Part shown: positions 1 through 6,422 of the stretch, one piece after another
Position numbering within the stretch: the first letter of the stretch is position 1
Layout of the letters: each line of letters starts with the position of its first letter
Source: an uncultured Rikenellaceae bacterium
GTDB lineage: Bacteria; Bacteroidota; Bacteroidia; Bacteroidales; Rikenellaceae
Reading direction: 5' to 3'
Assembly: GCA_910588925.1 (NCBI GenBank)
Contig: CAJURV010000049.1
Coordinates: 1-15,601 of the forward strand
DNA: 15,601 bases
Notes under the pieces: model-generated
Told to the model about the DNA's origin: nothing
The model's input: the letters and a program-made list of their open reading frames with translations, nothing else
The model's database searches: none
Program-made: the position numbers and the translations under genes

Positions 1-77
1 AGATATTCTTTGAGTTATTATCATAATTTTGCACTTGCTTGTTGAGTCTGCATTGAAGGAAAGTTGAACAGGCGATT

Positions 78-107
78 TTTGATTGTCGGGAAATATTATT
101 ATCTTTG
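78..107 (+). promoter_or_regulatory. Bacteroidota-type promoter of tRNA-Gln
   Basis: A perfect -7 box TATCTTTG lies at 100-107, with TTTG at 78-81 (and TTG at 83-85) as candidate -33 element. The 18-nt gap is slightly shorter than the usual 19-21. The predicted start near 113-115 falls just before the mature tRNA 5' end at 119, which fits a tRNA promoter with almost no leader. The consensus TTTG/TAnnTTTG is established for Bacteroides sigma-ABfr; the assignment here is by eye. Confidence 0.6.
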
Positions 108-118
108 CCCCGTTCCAT

Positions 119-192
119 TGACCCATGGTGTAATGGTAACACAGCAGATTTTGGTTCTGTCGTTTCAAGTTCGAGTCTTGATGGGTCAACCA
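119..192 (+). tRNA. tRNA-Gln (anticodon TTG)
   Basis: A full cloverleaf can be folded. The acceptor TGACCCA (119-125) pairs with TGGGTCA (182-188). The D stem GTGT/ACAC closes an AATGGTA loop. The anticodon stem GCAGA/TCTGT encloses TTTTGGT, with TTG at positions 34-36, which reads the CAA/CAG glutamine codons. The T stem TCAAG/CTTGA closes TTCGAGT. The discriminator A189 is followed directly by CCA (190-192), so the 3' end appears to be genome-encoded. It has its own promoter and a hairpin immediately downstream, so it is probably a single-gene transcript. Confidence 0.95.
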
Positions 193-193
193 A

Positions 194-235
194 AACAACC
201 GTTCGCAATACGATGTGGGCGGTTGTTCTGTTTTG
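194..235 (+). terminator. Candidate intrinsic terminator after tRNA-Gln
   Basis: AACAACCG (194-201) pairs perfectly with CGGTTGTT (220-227) across an 18-nt loop, and CTGTTTTG follows. The stem is 8 bp and the T tract is short, so it is a plausible but not strong rho-independent terminator. Its position two bases after the encoded CCA supports the call. Confidence 0.45.
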
Positions 236-378
236 TACGGGAATCTTCTGTTGGTCCGAATATAATTTCGCCGGTCTAAAATTGTTAACAACAAAATAAA
301 ACATAGAATATTCCGTTATATATAGTCGCTAAACCACAATTTTTATCTGTCAATAAATATATATTGCGAAACATTTTT

Positions 379-386
379 TAATTTTG
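379..386 (+). promoter_or_regulatory. Candidate -7 box for the S24 regulator
   Basis: TAATTTTG matches TAnnTTTG perfectly and ends 22 nt before the ATG at 409, giving a leader of about 15 nt. The upstream DNA is very AT-rich, but no TTTG/TTG sits at the right distance (the nearest, TTG at 364-366, is too close). The -33 element is therefore missing or degenerate. Confidence 0.4.
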
Positions 387-408
387 CGGAGTTAAAAGAA
401 GACCCCGA

Positions 409-1038
409 ATGGATAATTGGAGCCGACTGGAAGAGATAATCAAATGGGCGGGACTCTCCACCCATTCCTTTGCTATGCGCATAGGGCTCAACCGTTCGGA
501 AAACCTTTACCAGATCAAGCGCGGCCGCAATGGCATAAGTTCCGAATTAGCCGACAGAATCATAAAATTCTTCCCCGAGATAGACCGTAGATGGATACTC
601 TCCGGCGAGGGTTACATGTTCAACGCCGAGCCGGTATGTTACGAGGAGGCCAAAGAGGGTATTCCTTTCTATTCCGGAGACATGGAGGAGATAATAACCG
701 GTTTCCGCGAGATGACTCCCCAATCCTATATCAAACTGCCTATCATCTGCGACTGCGACCTCGGATTGACCATGAGCGGCGACTCCATGACGCCGGATAT
801 AGACCCGGGCGCTATAATTCTTCTAAAACAGGTCGATACCCAATACATATCGTACGGAGAGCGATATCTGGTCGTAACTGACAGGAACATACTGTTGCGC
901 GAGATACACCCGGTGGAGGAGACCGGTAAACTGATGCTCGTCCCTGCCAACAGGGTAAAATACGACAGTCAGGCCATCTCCGCCAAATCCATAAAACACC
1001 TCTTTCTATTGAGAGGGATCATAACCGTAAAGGCATAA
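409..1038 (+). CDS. HTH / S24 (LexA-CI-like) transcriptional regulator
   Basis: A 209-residue protein with two parts. Residues about 5-65 look like an XRE-type helix-turn-helix, and residues about 105-207 look like the S24 peptidase fold of LexA, CI and UmuD. The Ser-loop SGDSMTPDIDPG (residues 123-134) carries the expected nucleophile S126. In LexA the general base is a Lys in a VKRL-type strand; the matching strand here reads NILLREIH, with R164 at the Lys position, so self-cleavage may be lost or altered. Family members repress transcription and respond to DNA damage or phage induction. No phage genes lie nearby, so this is probably a stand-alone chromosomal regulator whose targets cannot be named. 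It is monocistronic, with the tRNA upstream and a convergent ispH operon downstream. The start is the first ATG after a TAATTTTG box; no Shine-Dalgarno is seen. Confidence 0.85.
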   Translation: MDNWSRLEEIIKWAGLSTHSFAMRIGLNRSENLYQIKRGRNGISSELADRIIKFFPEIDRRWILSGEGYMFNAEPVCYEEAKEGIPFYSGDMEEIITGFREMTPQSYIKLPIICDCDLGLTMSGDSMTPDIDPGAIILLKQVDTQYISYGERYLVVTDRNILLREIHPVEETGKLMLVPANRVKYDSQAISAKSIKHLFLLRGIITVKA

Positions 1039-1094
1039 TACTCCCTGTTTATAATTATTGCCGTACGATAAAAGTCTGTAGGCGAATAATGTCG

Positions 1095-1330
1095 TGACCT
1101 GCGCCTCGCGGCGGGGGGGAGGGGGTGTTAAAGAGGCTTGTTTTTATATTCCCTGCATGCACGTCATCAAAATAGGGGACCGTACCGGTGGGAAGTACTG
1201 AAAGATGCTATTATGCACCTTTAGCGAGTAACATTTATAGTTTAACTACATTCACTGGCGGGCCTCCGTCGGGGGGAGTTTCTGCCCGAGGCGAAGTGCA
1301 GCCTGCCCGGCCCTCATTCTTCGGGATGCC
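1095..1330. repeat. Palindromic-repeat doublet 1 (S24-ispH gap)
   Basis: The gap 1039-1409 contains no gene. It holds a forward copy of the GC-rich motif (stem CGCC 1102-1105, loop TCGC, stem GGCG 1110-1113) followed by a run of G. About 180 nt downstream is a degenerate reverse copy with GCGA at 1291-1294, preceded by the companion sequence GGGCCTCCGTCGGGGGGAGT (1259-1278), also found at 6154-6174, 15035-15057 and 15309-15329. The right end resembles the tail of the unit at 15210-15420 (ctcat...tcgggat). It lies between convergent genes. No clear terminator was found for either gene, so it may also serve that role. Confidence 0.7.
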
Positions 1331-1409
1331 AAGCGGGATTTTTGTTTGTAGCTGTCAGTAAGTCGGTGAATATTACGTAAATCGTTTGTCCGGTTCTCTT
1401 CTGTAGATG

Positions 1410-2291
1410 CTATCTGTCTGACGCAAGATCGCGTACATATCCTGCCACCTGTTCCATAAGCCATTTGGGCGTGGATGTGGCGCCGCATATCCCAACGCTC
1501 TCTACACCCTCTAACCATGACGGATCGACATCTTCGGCAGATTCTATCTTATAGGTTGCTTCGTTGACCGAACGGCACATCTCGTAGAGGGCCTTGCCGT
1601 TGGAGCTTTCGGCGCCGCTGACGAAAAGCACCGCGTCGAACCGGCCGGCAAATTCTTTGAGATGATCGTAGCGGCCCGAGACCTGTCGGCATATTGTGTC
1701 TTTTATTATGACGTCGCCGTTAGAGCGTCCTCCGGGAACCATATCGTATATGGCGTCGCTTACGCGGGCGAAAAGTTCGGGGCTTTTGGTCGTCTGCGAT
1801 ATCATGTATATGGGCCGGGAGGGATCTACATCGCGTATTAAGTCTTCGACCGTCTCTATAACGATGGCTTTGTCGTTTATCTGGCCCGAGAGTCCGACCA
1901 CCTCGGCATGACCTTTCTTGCCCAGTATCACCACTTGTCCCCCTTTGGGCTCCATTACGTCGTATGCGTGGCGCACGAGTTCCTGCAATTTGGCTACCAC
2001 GGGGCATGTGGCGTCTATAAGCTCTACCCCGGACTCTTTGGCGCGGCTGAACAGACGTGGCGGAGCTCCGTGCGCGCGTATCAGCACCCGCGAACCGGCC
2101 AACGCGTCGAGCTCGTCCTCCGAGGCACGACGCAGCCCGCATCTTTCGAGACGTTGCATCTCCATCTTGTTATGCACTATGTCTCCGAGCGTGTAGACCG
2201 GCTCTCCCGCGGACAGGCCCTCCTCCGCCTTACGTATGGCGCTCACTACACCGAAACAGAATCCGGACCGGTCGTCTATTACTATCTCCAT
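1410..2291 (-). CDS. ispH: 4-hydroxy-3-methylbut-2-enyl diphosphate reductase
   Basis: Last enzyme of the MEP (non-mevalonate) isoprenoid pathway. It reduces HMBPP to IPP and DMAPP using a [4Fe-4S] cluster in the cytosol. The 293-residue length is normal. The three cluster cysteines are visible: C12 in SGFCFGV, C96 in DATCPVV and C201 in DTICRQV. The active-site residues are also present: H40 (IVHN), H74 (RAHG), H128 and E130 (KKGHAEVVG), the QTT segment at 166-168, SSN at 229-231, and the C-terminal ICGATSTP in the form seen in Bacteroidota. The start MEIVIDDRSG matches the family N-terminus. It lies downstream of cmk on the same strand, a known pairing in Bacteroidales, but here a 294-nt repeat-bearing gap separates them. 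No promoter of its own was recognised, so it is probably read from upstream. Confidence 0.97.
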   Translation of the reverse strand: MEIVIDDRSGFCFGVVSAIRKAEEGLSAGEPVYTLGDIVHNKMEMQRLERCGLRRASEDELDALAGSRVLIRAHGAPPRLFSRAKESGVELIDATCPVVAKLQELVRHAYDVMEPKGGQVVILGKKGHAEVVGLSGQINDKAIVIETVEDLIRDVDPSRPIYMISQTTKSPELFARVSDAIYDMVPGGRSNGDVIIKDTICRQVSGRYDHLKEFAGRFDAVLFVSGAESSNGKALYEMCRSVNEATYKIESAEDVDPSWLEGVESVGICGATSTPKWLMEQVAGYVRDLASDR

Positions 2292-2312
2292 AGTATTTCC
2301 TTAAAGTTTTAG

Positions 2313-2568
2313 TTTACCTCGCGCCTCGCGGCGGGCGGAAATTTTATAAACAGAGTTCCACGATATGTTCAAGCTATCATAGCCCATGCCGCCAAACGAA
2401 CACCACGTTTCCACCCGAACGTCCTAGGTATCACCGCATACGCAGCTATAGAAAAGGGGTCTGTGCCCTATCGTTTCGGCTTGCTTTTAAAAGTAAGTCC
2501 GACTGAAAGGCTCTCCATGAAACGGTCCGGCTGAAGGCCCGCCCACTGCGAAGTGCGCCGGAGGCACG
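2313..2568. repeat. Palindromic-repeat doublet 2 (cmk-ispH gap)
   Basis: The gap 2292-2585 contains no gene. A forward motif copy (CGCC 2322-2325, TCGC, GGCG 2330-2333) lies next to the ispH start. A reverse copy (CACT 2544-2547, GCGA loop 2548-2551, AGTG 2552-2555) lies next to the cmk stop. The second copy has different stem bases but remains self-complementary. The stretch 2341-2450 shows nothing recognisable. The second hairpin family (2452-2510) sits inside the doublet. The whole arrangement separates two co-directional genes. Confidence 0.7.
2452..2510. repeat. Hairpin repeat, family 2, copy 1
   Basis: The order is AAAAGGGG, a short stem-loop ending in TGCCC, TCGTTTCGG, a variable hairpin, then CCGACTGAAAGG. 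Here the hairpin is CTTGCTTTT|AAAAGTAAG (2480-2497), a 9-bp inverted repeat with one G-T pair. The flanks match the copy at 10198-10260, whose hairpin arms are entirely different in sequence. Confidence 0.6.
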
Positions 2569-2585
2569 AACGGATCGGGTCGATG

Positions 2586-3278
2586 CTATTCCAATATCCC
2601 TCTTAGAATGGTGTCGACCCAATCCATCTGTTCGTCCACCGTCATGGAGCTGTTGTCGAGCAACAGGGCGTCGTCTGCGCGTCGCAGTGGGCTTTCGGTG
2701 CGTGTCTCGTCAATGCGGTCGCGTTCCATCACATTACGCCGCACCTCTTCCAGAGTGACATTCTCGCCTTTGGCTGCCAGCTCCTTGTAACGTCTTTCGG
2801 CGCGTACGTCTACACTCGCCGTCATGAATATCTTGAGCTCTGCATCGGGGAATACGGTGGTGCCTATGTCGCGTCCGTCCATCACCACGCCTTTGTCCCG
2901 TCCCATCGCCTGCTGCATGGCCACCATACGGGCTCTCACGGCCGGTATGGCGCTCACACGGCTTACGGCGTCGCTCACCTCTATGGTACGTATCTGCGCC
3001 TCTACGTTCTCGCCGCATAGGATCAGGTCGCCGGCCTTGCGCTCCTCGTTGTAGGCGAACGATATATCTATGGCCGGCAGAGCCTCCGCGAGCCGCGCTT
3101 CGTCTACCCTCGGGCCATCGACCATGCCGTGACGTATGGCCCACAGGGTAACGCCGCGATACATGGCTCCCGTGTCGATGAATATATATCCCAGCTTGGC
3201 GGCTATGGCCTTGGCGAAAGAGCTCTTGCCGCACGACGAGTAACCGTCTATGGCTATTATTATCTTTTTCATTGTCAT
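2586..3278 (-). CDS. cmk: Cytidylate kinase
   Basis: Phosphorylates CMP and dCMP with ATP in the cytosol. The 230-residue length is normal for the bacterial enzyme. The P-loop GYSSCGKSS (12-20) is in the phylum-typical form. It is followed by the NMP-binding FIDTGAMYRGVTLWA segment, the conserved DGRDIGTTVFPDA substrate motif, and the R-rich lid ERRYKEL...ERDRIDETR. The ATG at 3276-3278 overlaps the TGA of the upstream exporter gene (ATGA), which suggests translational coupling. An ATG two codons later (3270-3272) fits the usual family N-terminus MKKI better, so the true start may be there. It is the third gene of the prfB-exporter-cmk group, and ispH follows after a repeat-filled gap. Confidence 0.96.
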   Translation of the reverse strand: MTMKKIIIAIDGYSSCGKSSFAKAIAAKLGYIFIDTGAMYRGVTLWAIRHGMVDGPRVDEARLAEALPAIDISFAYNEERKAGDLILCGENVEAQIRTIEVSDAVSRVSAIPAVRARMVAMQQAMGRDKGVVMDGRDIGTTVFPDAELKIFMTASVDVRAERRYKELAAKGENVTLEEVRRNVMERDRIDETRTESPLRRADDALLLDNSSMTVDEQMDWVDTILRGILE

Positions 3279-3922
3279 ATAGATTTGATGCCTCCCGATA
3301 TAAAGGCGGATATTATGGCTGCAACGCCCAGAACGAATATCAGAATGCCGGCAGCCTTATTGAGCATGACCAGATGCCGCGGGCGAAAGCGTCTACGCAA
3401 TTTGTCTATCGCGAATGTAAGTACGAACCACCACGAACAGGCTCCGGCCGCTACCCCCGCGAGGGTGAACACCCCGCCCGCCACAGACATGTTGCCGTCG
3501 CGATCTATACCCATAGACGAGAAGAGGGCTATGAATACGAGTATGTAGGCCGGATTGGTGAGCGTAAGGAAAAAGGTGGATATGTAGTCCTTGAATATCT
3601 TCTTGCCGCCGACACGGTTACGTCGTATATGCACCTTGGTCTTTTTTACGAACAGAGACACCCCTATGGCCACTATTATTATACCGCCTATGACGGTAAG
3701 CAGAGTCATGCGGCTCTCTATGAACGACATCACCAGAGAGTAGAAGAACAATGCCACGGTAGCGAAAATGGTGTCTGCGGTGGCCGCTCCCAATCCCGAG
3801 GCGAAACCGGACCGGAACCTGCCCGAAAGGGTACGCTGTATGCATAACACCCCTATGGGACCCAACGGGATGGAACCCATCAGACCCATTATAACGCCCT
3901 TTATGAAGAATATCATATCCAT
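3275..3922 (-). CDS. LysE/RhtB-family transporter
   Basis: An inner-membrane protein of about 215 residues with roughly six hydrophobic segments and the family signature near the N-terminus: GSIPLGPIGVLCIQRTLSGR, then a SGLGAATAD stretch. Members export amino acids or related small molecules; the substrate cannot be told from sequence. A basic loop (KKTKVHIRRNRVGGKK) separates the N- and C-terminal halves, as usual. The ATG at 3920-3922 is chosen as start. A GTG at 3926-3928, overlapping the prfB TGA, would add two residues. The stop overlaps the cmk start (ATGA). Its place between prfB and cmk indicates co-transcription rather than shared function. Confidence 0.88.
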   Translation of the reverse strand: MDMIFFIKGVIMGLMGSIPLGPIGVLCIQRTLSGRFRSGFASGLGAATADTIFATVALFFYSLVMSFIESRMTLLTVIGGIIIVAIGVSLFVKKTKVHIRRNRVGGKKIFKDYISTFFLTLTNPAYILVFIALFSSMGIDRDGNMSVAGGVFTLAGVAAGACSWWFVLTFAIDKLRRRFRPRHLVMLNKAAGILIFVLGVAAIISAFISGGIKSI

Positions 3923-3924
3923 CG

Positions 3925-5008
3925 TCACATCTCACTGGCCCATAAAAGATAGGCATCTATAAAAGCGTCTATTTCGCCGTCGAGCACCTCGTCGGGAGAT
4001 GACGATTCGCATCCTGTACGGTGATCCTTCACCAACTTGTAGGGATGAAGCACGTAGCTGCGTATCTGGCTGCCCCACTCTATCTTCTTTTTATTGCCCT
4101 CCAGCTGACGTTGCAGCTCCATCTTCTTGTCGAGTTCGAGCTGGTAGAGTTTGCTTTTGAGTATCCTCATAGCGTTCTCTTTGTTCATCAGTTGGGAACG
4201 GGTCTCGGTGTTCTCCACCACTATGCCTGTGGAAATGTGATAGAGGCGTACCCCCGTCTCCACCTTGTTGACATTCTGTCCTCCGGCACCGCCGGAACGA
4301 TAGGTGTCCCATTTGATATCGGCCGGCGACACCTCTATCTCTATAGTGTCGTCCACCGCCGGGGTGACGAATACCGAGGCGAAGGTGGTGTGACGTCTGT
4401 TGCTCGAGTCGAACGGCGAAAGCCTTACAAGACGGTGCACTCCGCTCTCGGAACGCAGATAACCGAACGAATAGTCGCCCTCTATCTCTATCATGGCCGA
4501 CTTGACCCCTATGCCGTCCTCCTGTATGTCGAGCACACGGCATTTGAGCCCCTTGCGCTCGGCATAGCGTGTGTACATGCGCAACAGCATGGAGGCCCAG
4601 TCGAGACTTTCGGTACCCCCCGCTCCCGAGTTTATCTCTATTATGGCACCCATTCTGTCTTCGTCGCCGCTAAGCATGGCACGAAGCTCAGCCGACCCGA
4701 GAGCCGCCACGAAAGCATCGGCGGCCGCGTCGACCTCTTCCTGCGACAGCAATCCCTCGCGCATGAAGTCGAAAGCCGTGGAGGCTTCGCGCATCTTGCT
4801 CTCGAGGTCGGATAGCATATCGAGCCAACTCTTATGCGAGGCCGCCTCCTTGAGTATCTTTTGGGCGCCGGCGGCATCGTCCCAGAAATCGGGAGCCTCG
4901 CCCATTGCTGTCAAACGTTCGTATTCGCTTTGTCTGAAAGCGGGGTCAAAGACAACTCCTCAGCGAATCCAGTCGCTTCACACTCTCTCTGAAATCTTCG
5001 TATGTCAT
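3925..5008 (-). CDS. prfB: Peptide chain release factor 2 (programmed +1 frameshift)
   Basis: RF2 recognises UGA and UAA and triggers peptide release. The gene is in two frames. A 20-codon leader starts at ATG 5008 (MTYEDFRESVKRLDSLRSCL) and runs into an in-frame TGA at 4946-4948. The +1 frame continues DPAFRQSEYERL... to 3925, giving a 360-residue product, close to the 365 of E. coli. The stop-codon-reading SPF tripeptide (about 197-199) and the catalytic GGQ in GGAGGQNVNK (about 242-244) are both present, with GAGGTESLDWA further upstream. Calling only the long frame would wrongly begin it near a TTG at 4914. No consensus promoter was seen in 5009-5140; an imperfect AT-rich palindrome lies directly before the ATG. 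The exporter and cmk follow with overlapping starts. Confidence 0.97.
4945..4960 (-). promoter_or_regulatory. prfB +1 frameshift / autoregulation site
   Basis: On the minus strand the sequence reads AGG AGT TGT CTT TGA C. This is the classical arrangement: an internal Shine-Dalgarno-like AGGAG three bases before the slippery CTT, an in-frame TGA, then C. When RF2 is low, termination at the poor TGAC context is slow and the ribosome slips from CUU to UUU, which restores RF2 synthesis. The site matches E. coli AGG GGG TAT CTT TGA C in register and spacing. Confidence 0.95.
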
Positions 5009-5140
5009 GGTTTTATAATTTTATAAACCGTTAAAATCTGTTTACGCATTTTTAGTTCTCATTATGCAATATAAAAATACGAAAAAAGTCTTAACAGTCA
5101 TAGATGAAAATAGACATCTTTTTAAAATGCCGCTTGCACG

Positions 5141-5917
5141 CTAAACGGTATGATCGCAACGGTAACCTCTCGCCCGTACCTTTTCCGCTATACGTTCGAG
5201 CTCGTCGCCCTCCACCTTGACCAAACGGTCGTACGGGGTGTCGCGGTCTATTGAGTAGATCATGACCTGCGAGGGCTTTACTCTGTCGAGTACATCGAGC
5301 CACGCCGACACCTCCTCGTCGGTGGTGTTGTCGATGACCGCGCCGTCTTTCTCTCCGCGCAGAAACATAGTCTGCACCACTATATCGCCCTCGAAACGGT
5401 TCATCCACTCTATAACTTTGTCGAGCGAATAATCGAACCGGGGACCGTTTACTATACGGATAGTCTCGGGAAAGGCCGAGTCTATCTTGAGTATAGCGCG
5501 ATCTACTTTTTCCAGTGCCTTGCGGACGCTATCGCGGCCTATCATGGTGGCGTTGCTCAGTACGGCTACCCCTGCCGAAGGGAAGAAGCGGTCGCGCAAA
5601 GCTACGGTGTCGTCCACTATCTCGGCGAAGTGCGGATGCATGGTAGGCTCGCCGTTGCCTGCGAAGGTTATGACGTCGAGCTCCTCGCCGGCCTCGCTCA
5701 TGGCACGCAGACGCGCCTCCAGAGCTGACGCTATCGCCTCTCTGCCGTTGAACCGGAGAGGTTTGTCGGGACGGTCCGTCCAACCGCATTCGCAATAGAT
5801 GCAATCGAAATTGCATAACTTACCGTCTACGGGGAGCAGGTTCACTCCGAGAGAACGTCCGAGACGCCGGCTCTTGACCGGCCCGAATATCATGTCTCCG
5901 AAAAGAGATGTCGCCAT
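5141..5917 (-). CDS. Radical SAM protein (TYW1-like, COG0731 type)
   Basis: A 258-residue protein with the radical SAM motif C35-x3-C39-x2-C42 (CNFDCIYC), preceded by the family segment GPVKSRRLGRSLGVNLLP. It also has the SAM-binding GNGEPTMHP motif (about 90-98) and VLSNATM strands. It should bind a [4Fe-4S] cluster and cleave SAM to a 5'-deoxyadenosyl radical. The family resembles the catalytic part of archaeal and eukaryotic TYW1 but lacks the flavodoxin part; its bacterial substrate is unknown to me. It is full length, with no Fe-S extension domain. The gap 5918-6008 upstream has no consensus promoter, and 132 nt separate it from prfB downstream, so co-transcription with prfB is possible. 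The start MATSLFGDMIFGPV fits the family. Confidence 0.88.
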   Translation of the reverse strand: MATSLFGDMIFGPVKSRRLGRSLGVNLLPVDGKLCNFDCIYCECGWTDRPDKPLRFNGREAIASALEARLRAMSEAGEELDVITFAGNGEPTMHPHFAEIVDDTVALRDRFFPSAGVAVLSNATMIGRDSVRKALEKVDRAILKIDSAFPETIRIVNGPRFDYSLDKVIEWMNRFEGDIVVQTMFLRGEKDGAVIDNTTDEEVSAWLDVLDRVKPSQVMIYSIDRDTPYDRLVKVEGDELERIAEKVRARGYRCDHTV

Positions 5918-6006
5918 ATTTTTCGTATCAACTTTATTTGTCGGTTAATTTGCCATCGCAAGGAGAAAGCGGCACACACCTGCGGGGGGCTAACCTGTTT
6001 TCACTT

Positions 6007-6266
6007 TTGCCTCGTGCCTCGCGGCGGGCAAAAATTATTCATGTTCTTTTCCGGACCGAGTGAAGCGAGGGCGATCAAACACAACTTCCACCGTTAAATC
6101 CCGAGGAACGAGGGATGAGCGGGCCGCACCTCGCGGTGGGCATAAATTTCCCCCAACGGAGGCCCGCTTACACGGTTGGTTATTTATAGTATTTACCGCT
6201 TCCCGCATATCCAGTAACCCTCTCCGCCCGCCGCGAGACGCGGTCCCCCGCAGGCTCCGGCCCGCT
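6007..6266. repeat. Palindromic-repeat cluster 3 (doublet plus lone copy)
   Basis: This is the main content of the gap 5918-6422. It has a lone forward copy (TGCC 6015-6018, TCGC, GGCG 6023-6026), then a doublet: a forward copy (CACC 6127-6130, TCGC, GGTG 6135-6138) and a reverse copy (CGCC 6229-6232, GCGA, GACG 6237-6240). On the minus strand 6173-6055 matches 15308-15419 with only about 8 differences over some 112 nt. The segment 6267-6422 is not part of the unit; it is C/A-rich on the + strand (CCCAAACAACCCAACC) and shows no gene. Confidence 0.8.
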
Positions 6267-6422
6267 CTCCTCAATAGATTTAACCCTGTCGAAGCCATCA
6301 CCCAAACAACCCAACCATCTCTAAACCTTCTCCAACCGCCTCACCGTATATCACGCCTCTCAGAATGGACTCTGCCCCCTCTGCCTAAATACGGGGTTGA
6401 GACCGGTGTATCAAGAGTTGTC

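Noticed and set aside
24..31. A second TAATTTTG -7 box upstream of the tRNA
   Set aside because: No -33 element at a fitting distance is visible and the window starts too close, so it is not listed as a feature.
64..299. Short plus-strand frames across the tRNA
   Set aside because: They overlap the tRNA-Gln cloverleaf and its terminator, with no protein features.
1095..1330. Insertion sequence remnant
   Set aside because: There is no transposase fragment in any frame and no target duplication visible. The structure fits small palindromic doublets better, although a non-autonomous (MITE-like) origin cannot be excluded.
4021..4815. A 264-codon open frame on the plus strand
   Set aside because: It lies entirely antisense to prfB, which has the complete RF2 motifs.
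4946..4948. Nonsense mutation making prfB a pseudogene
   Set aside because: The TGA is part of the canonical programmed +1 frameshift context, and both frames encode conserved RF2 sequence.
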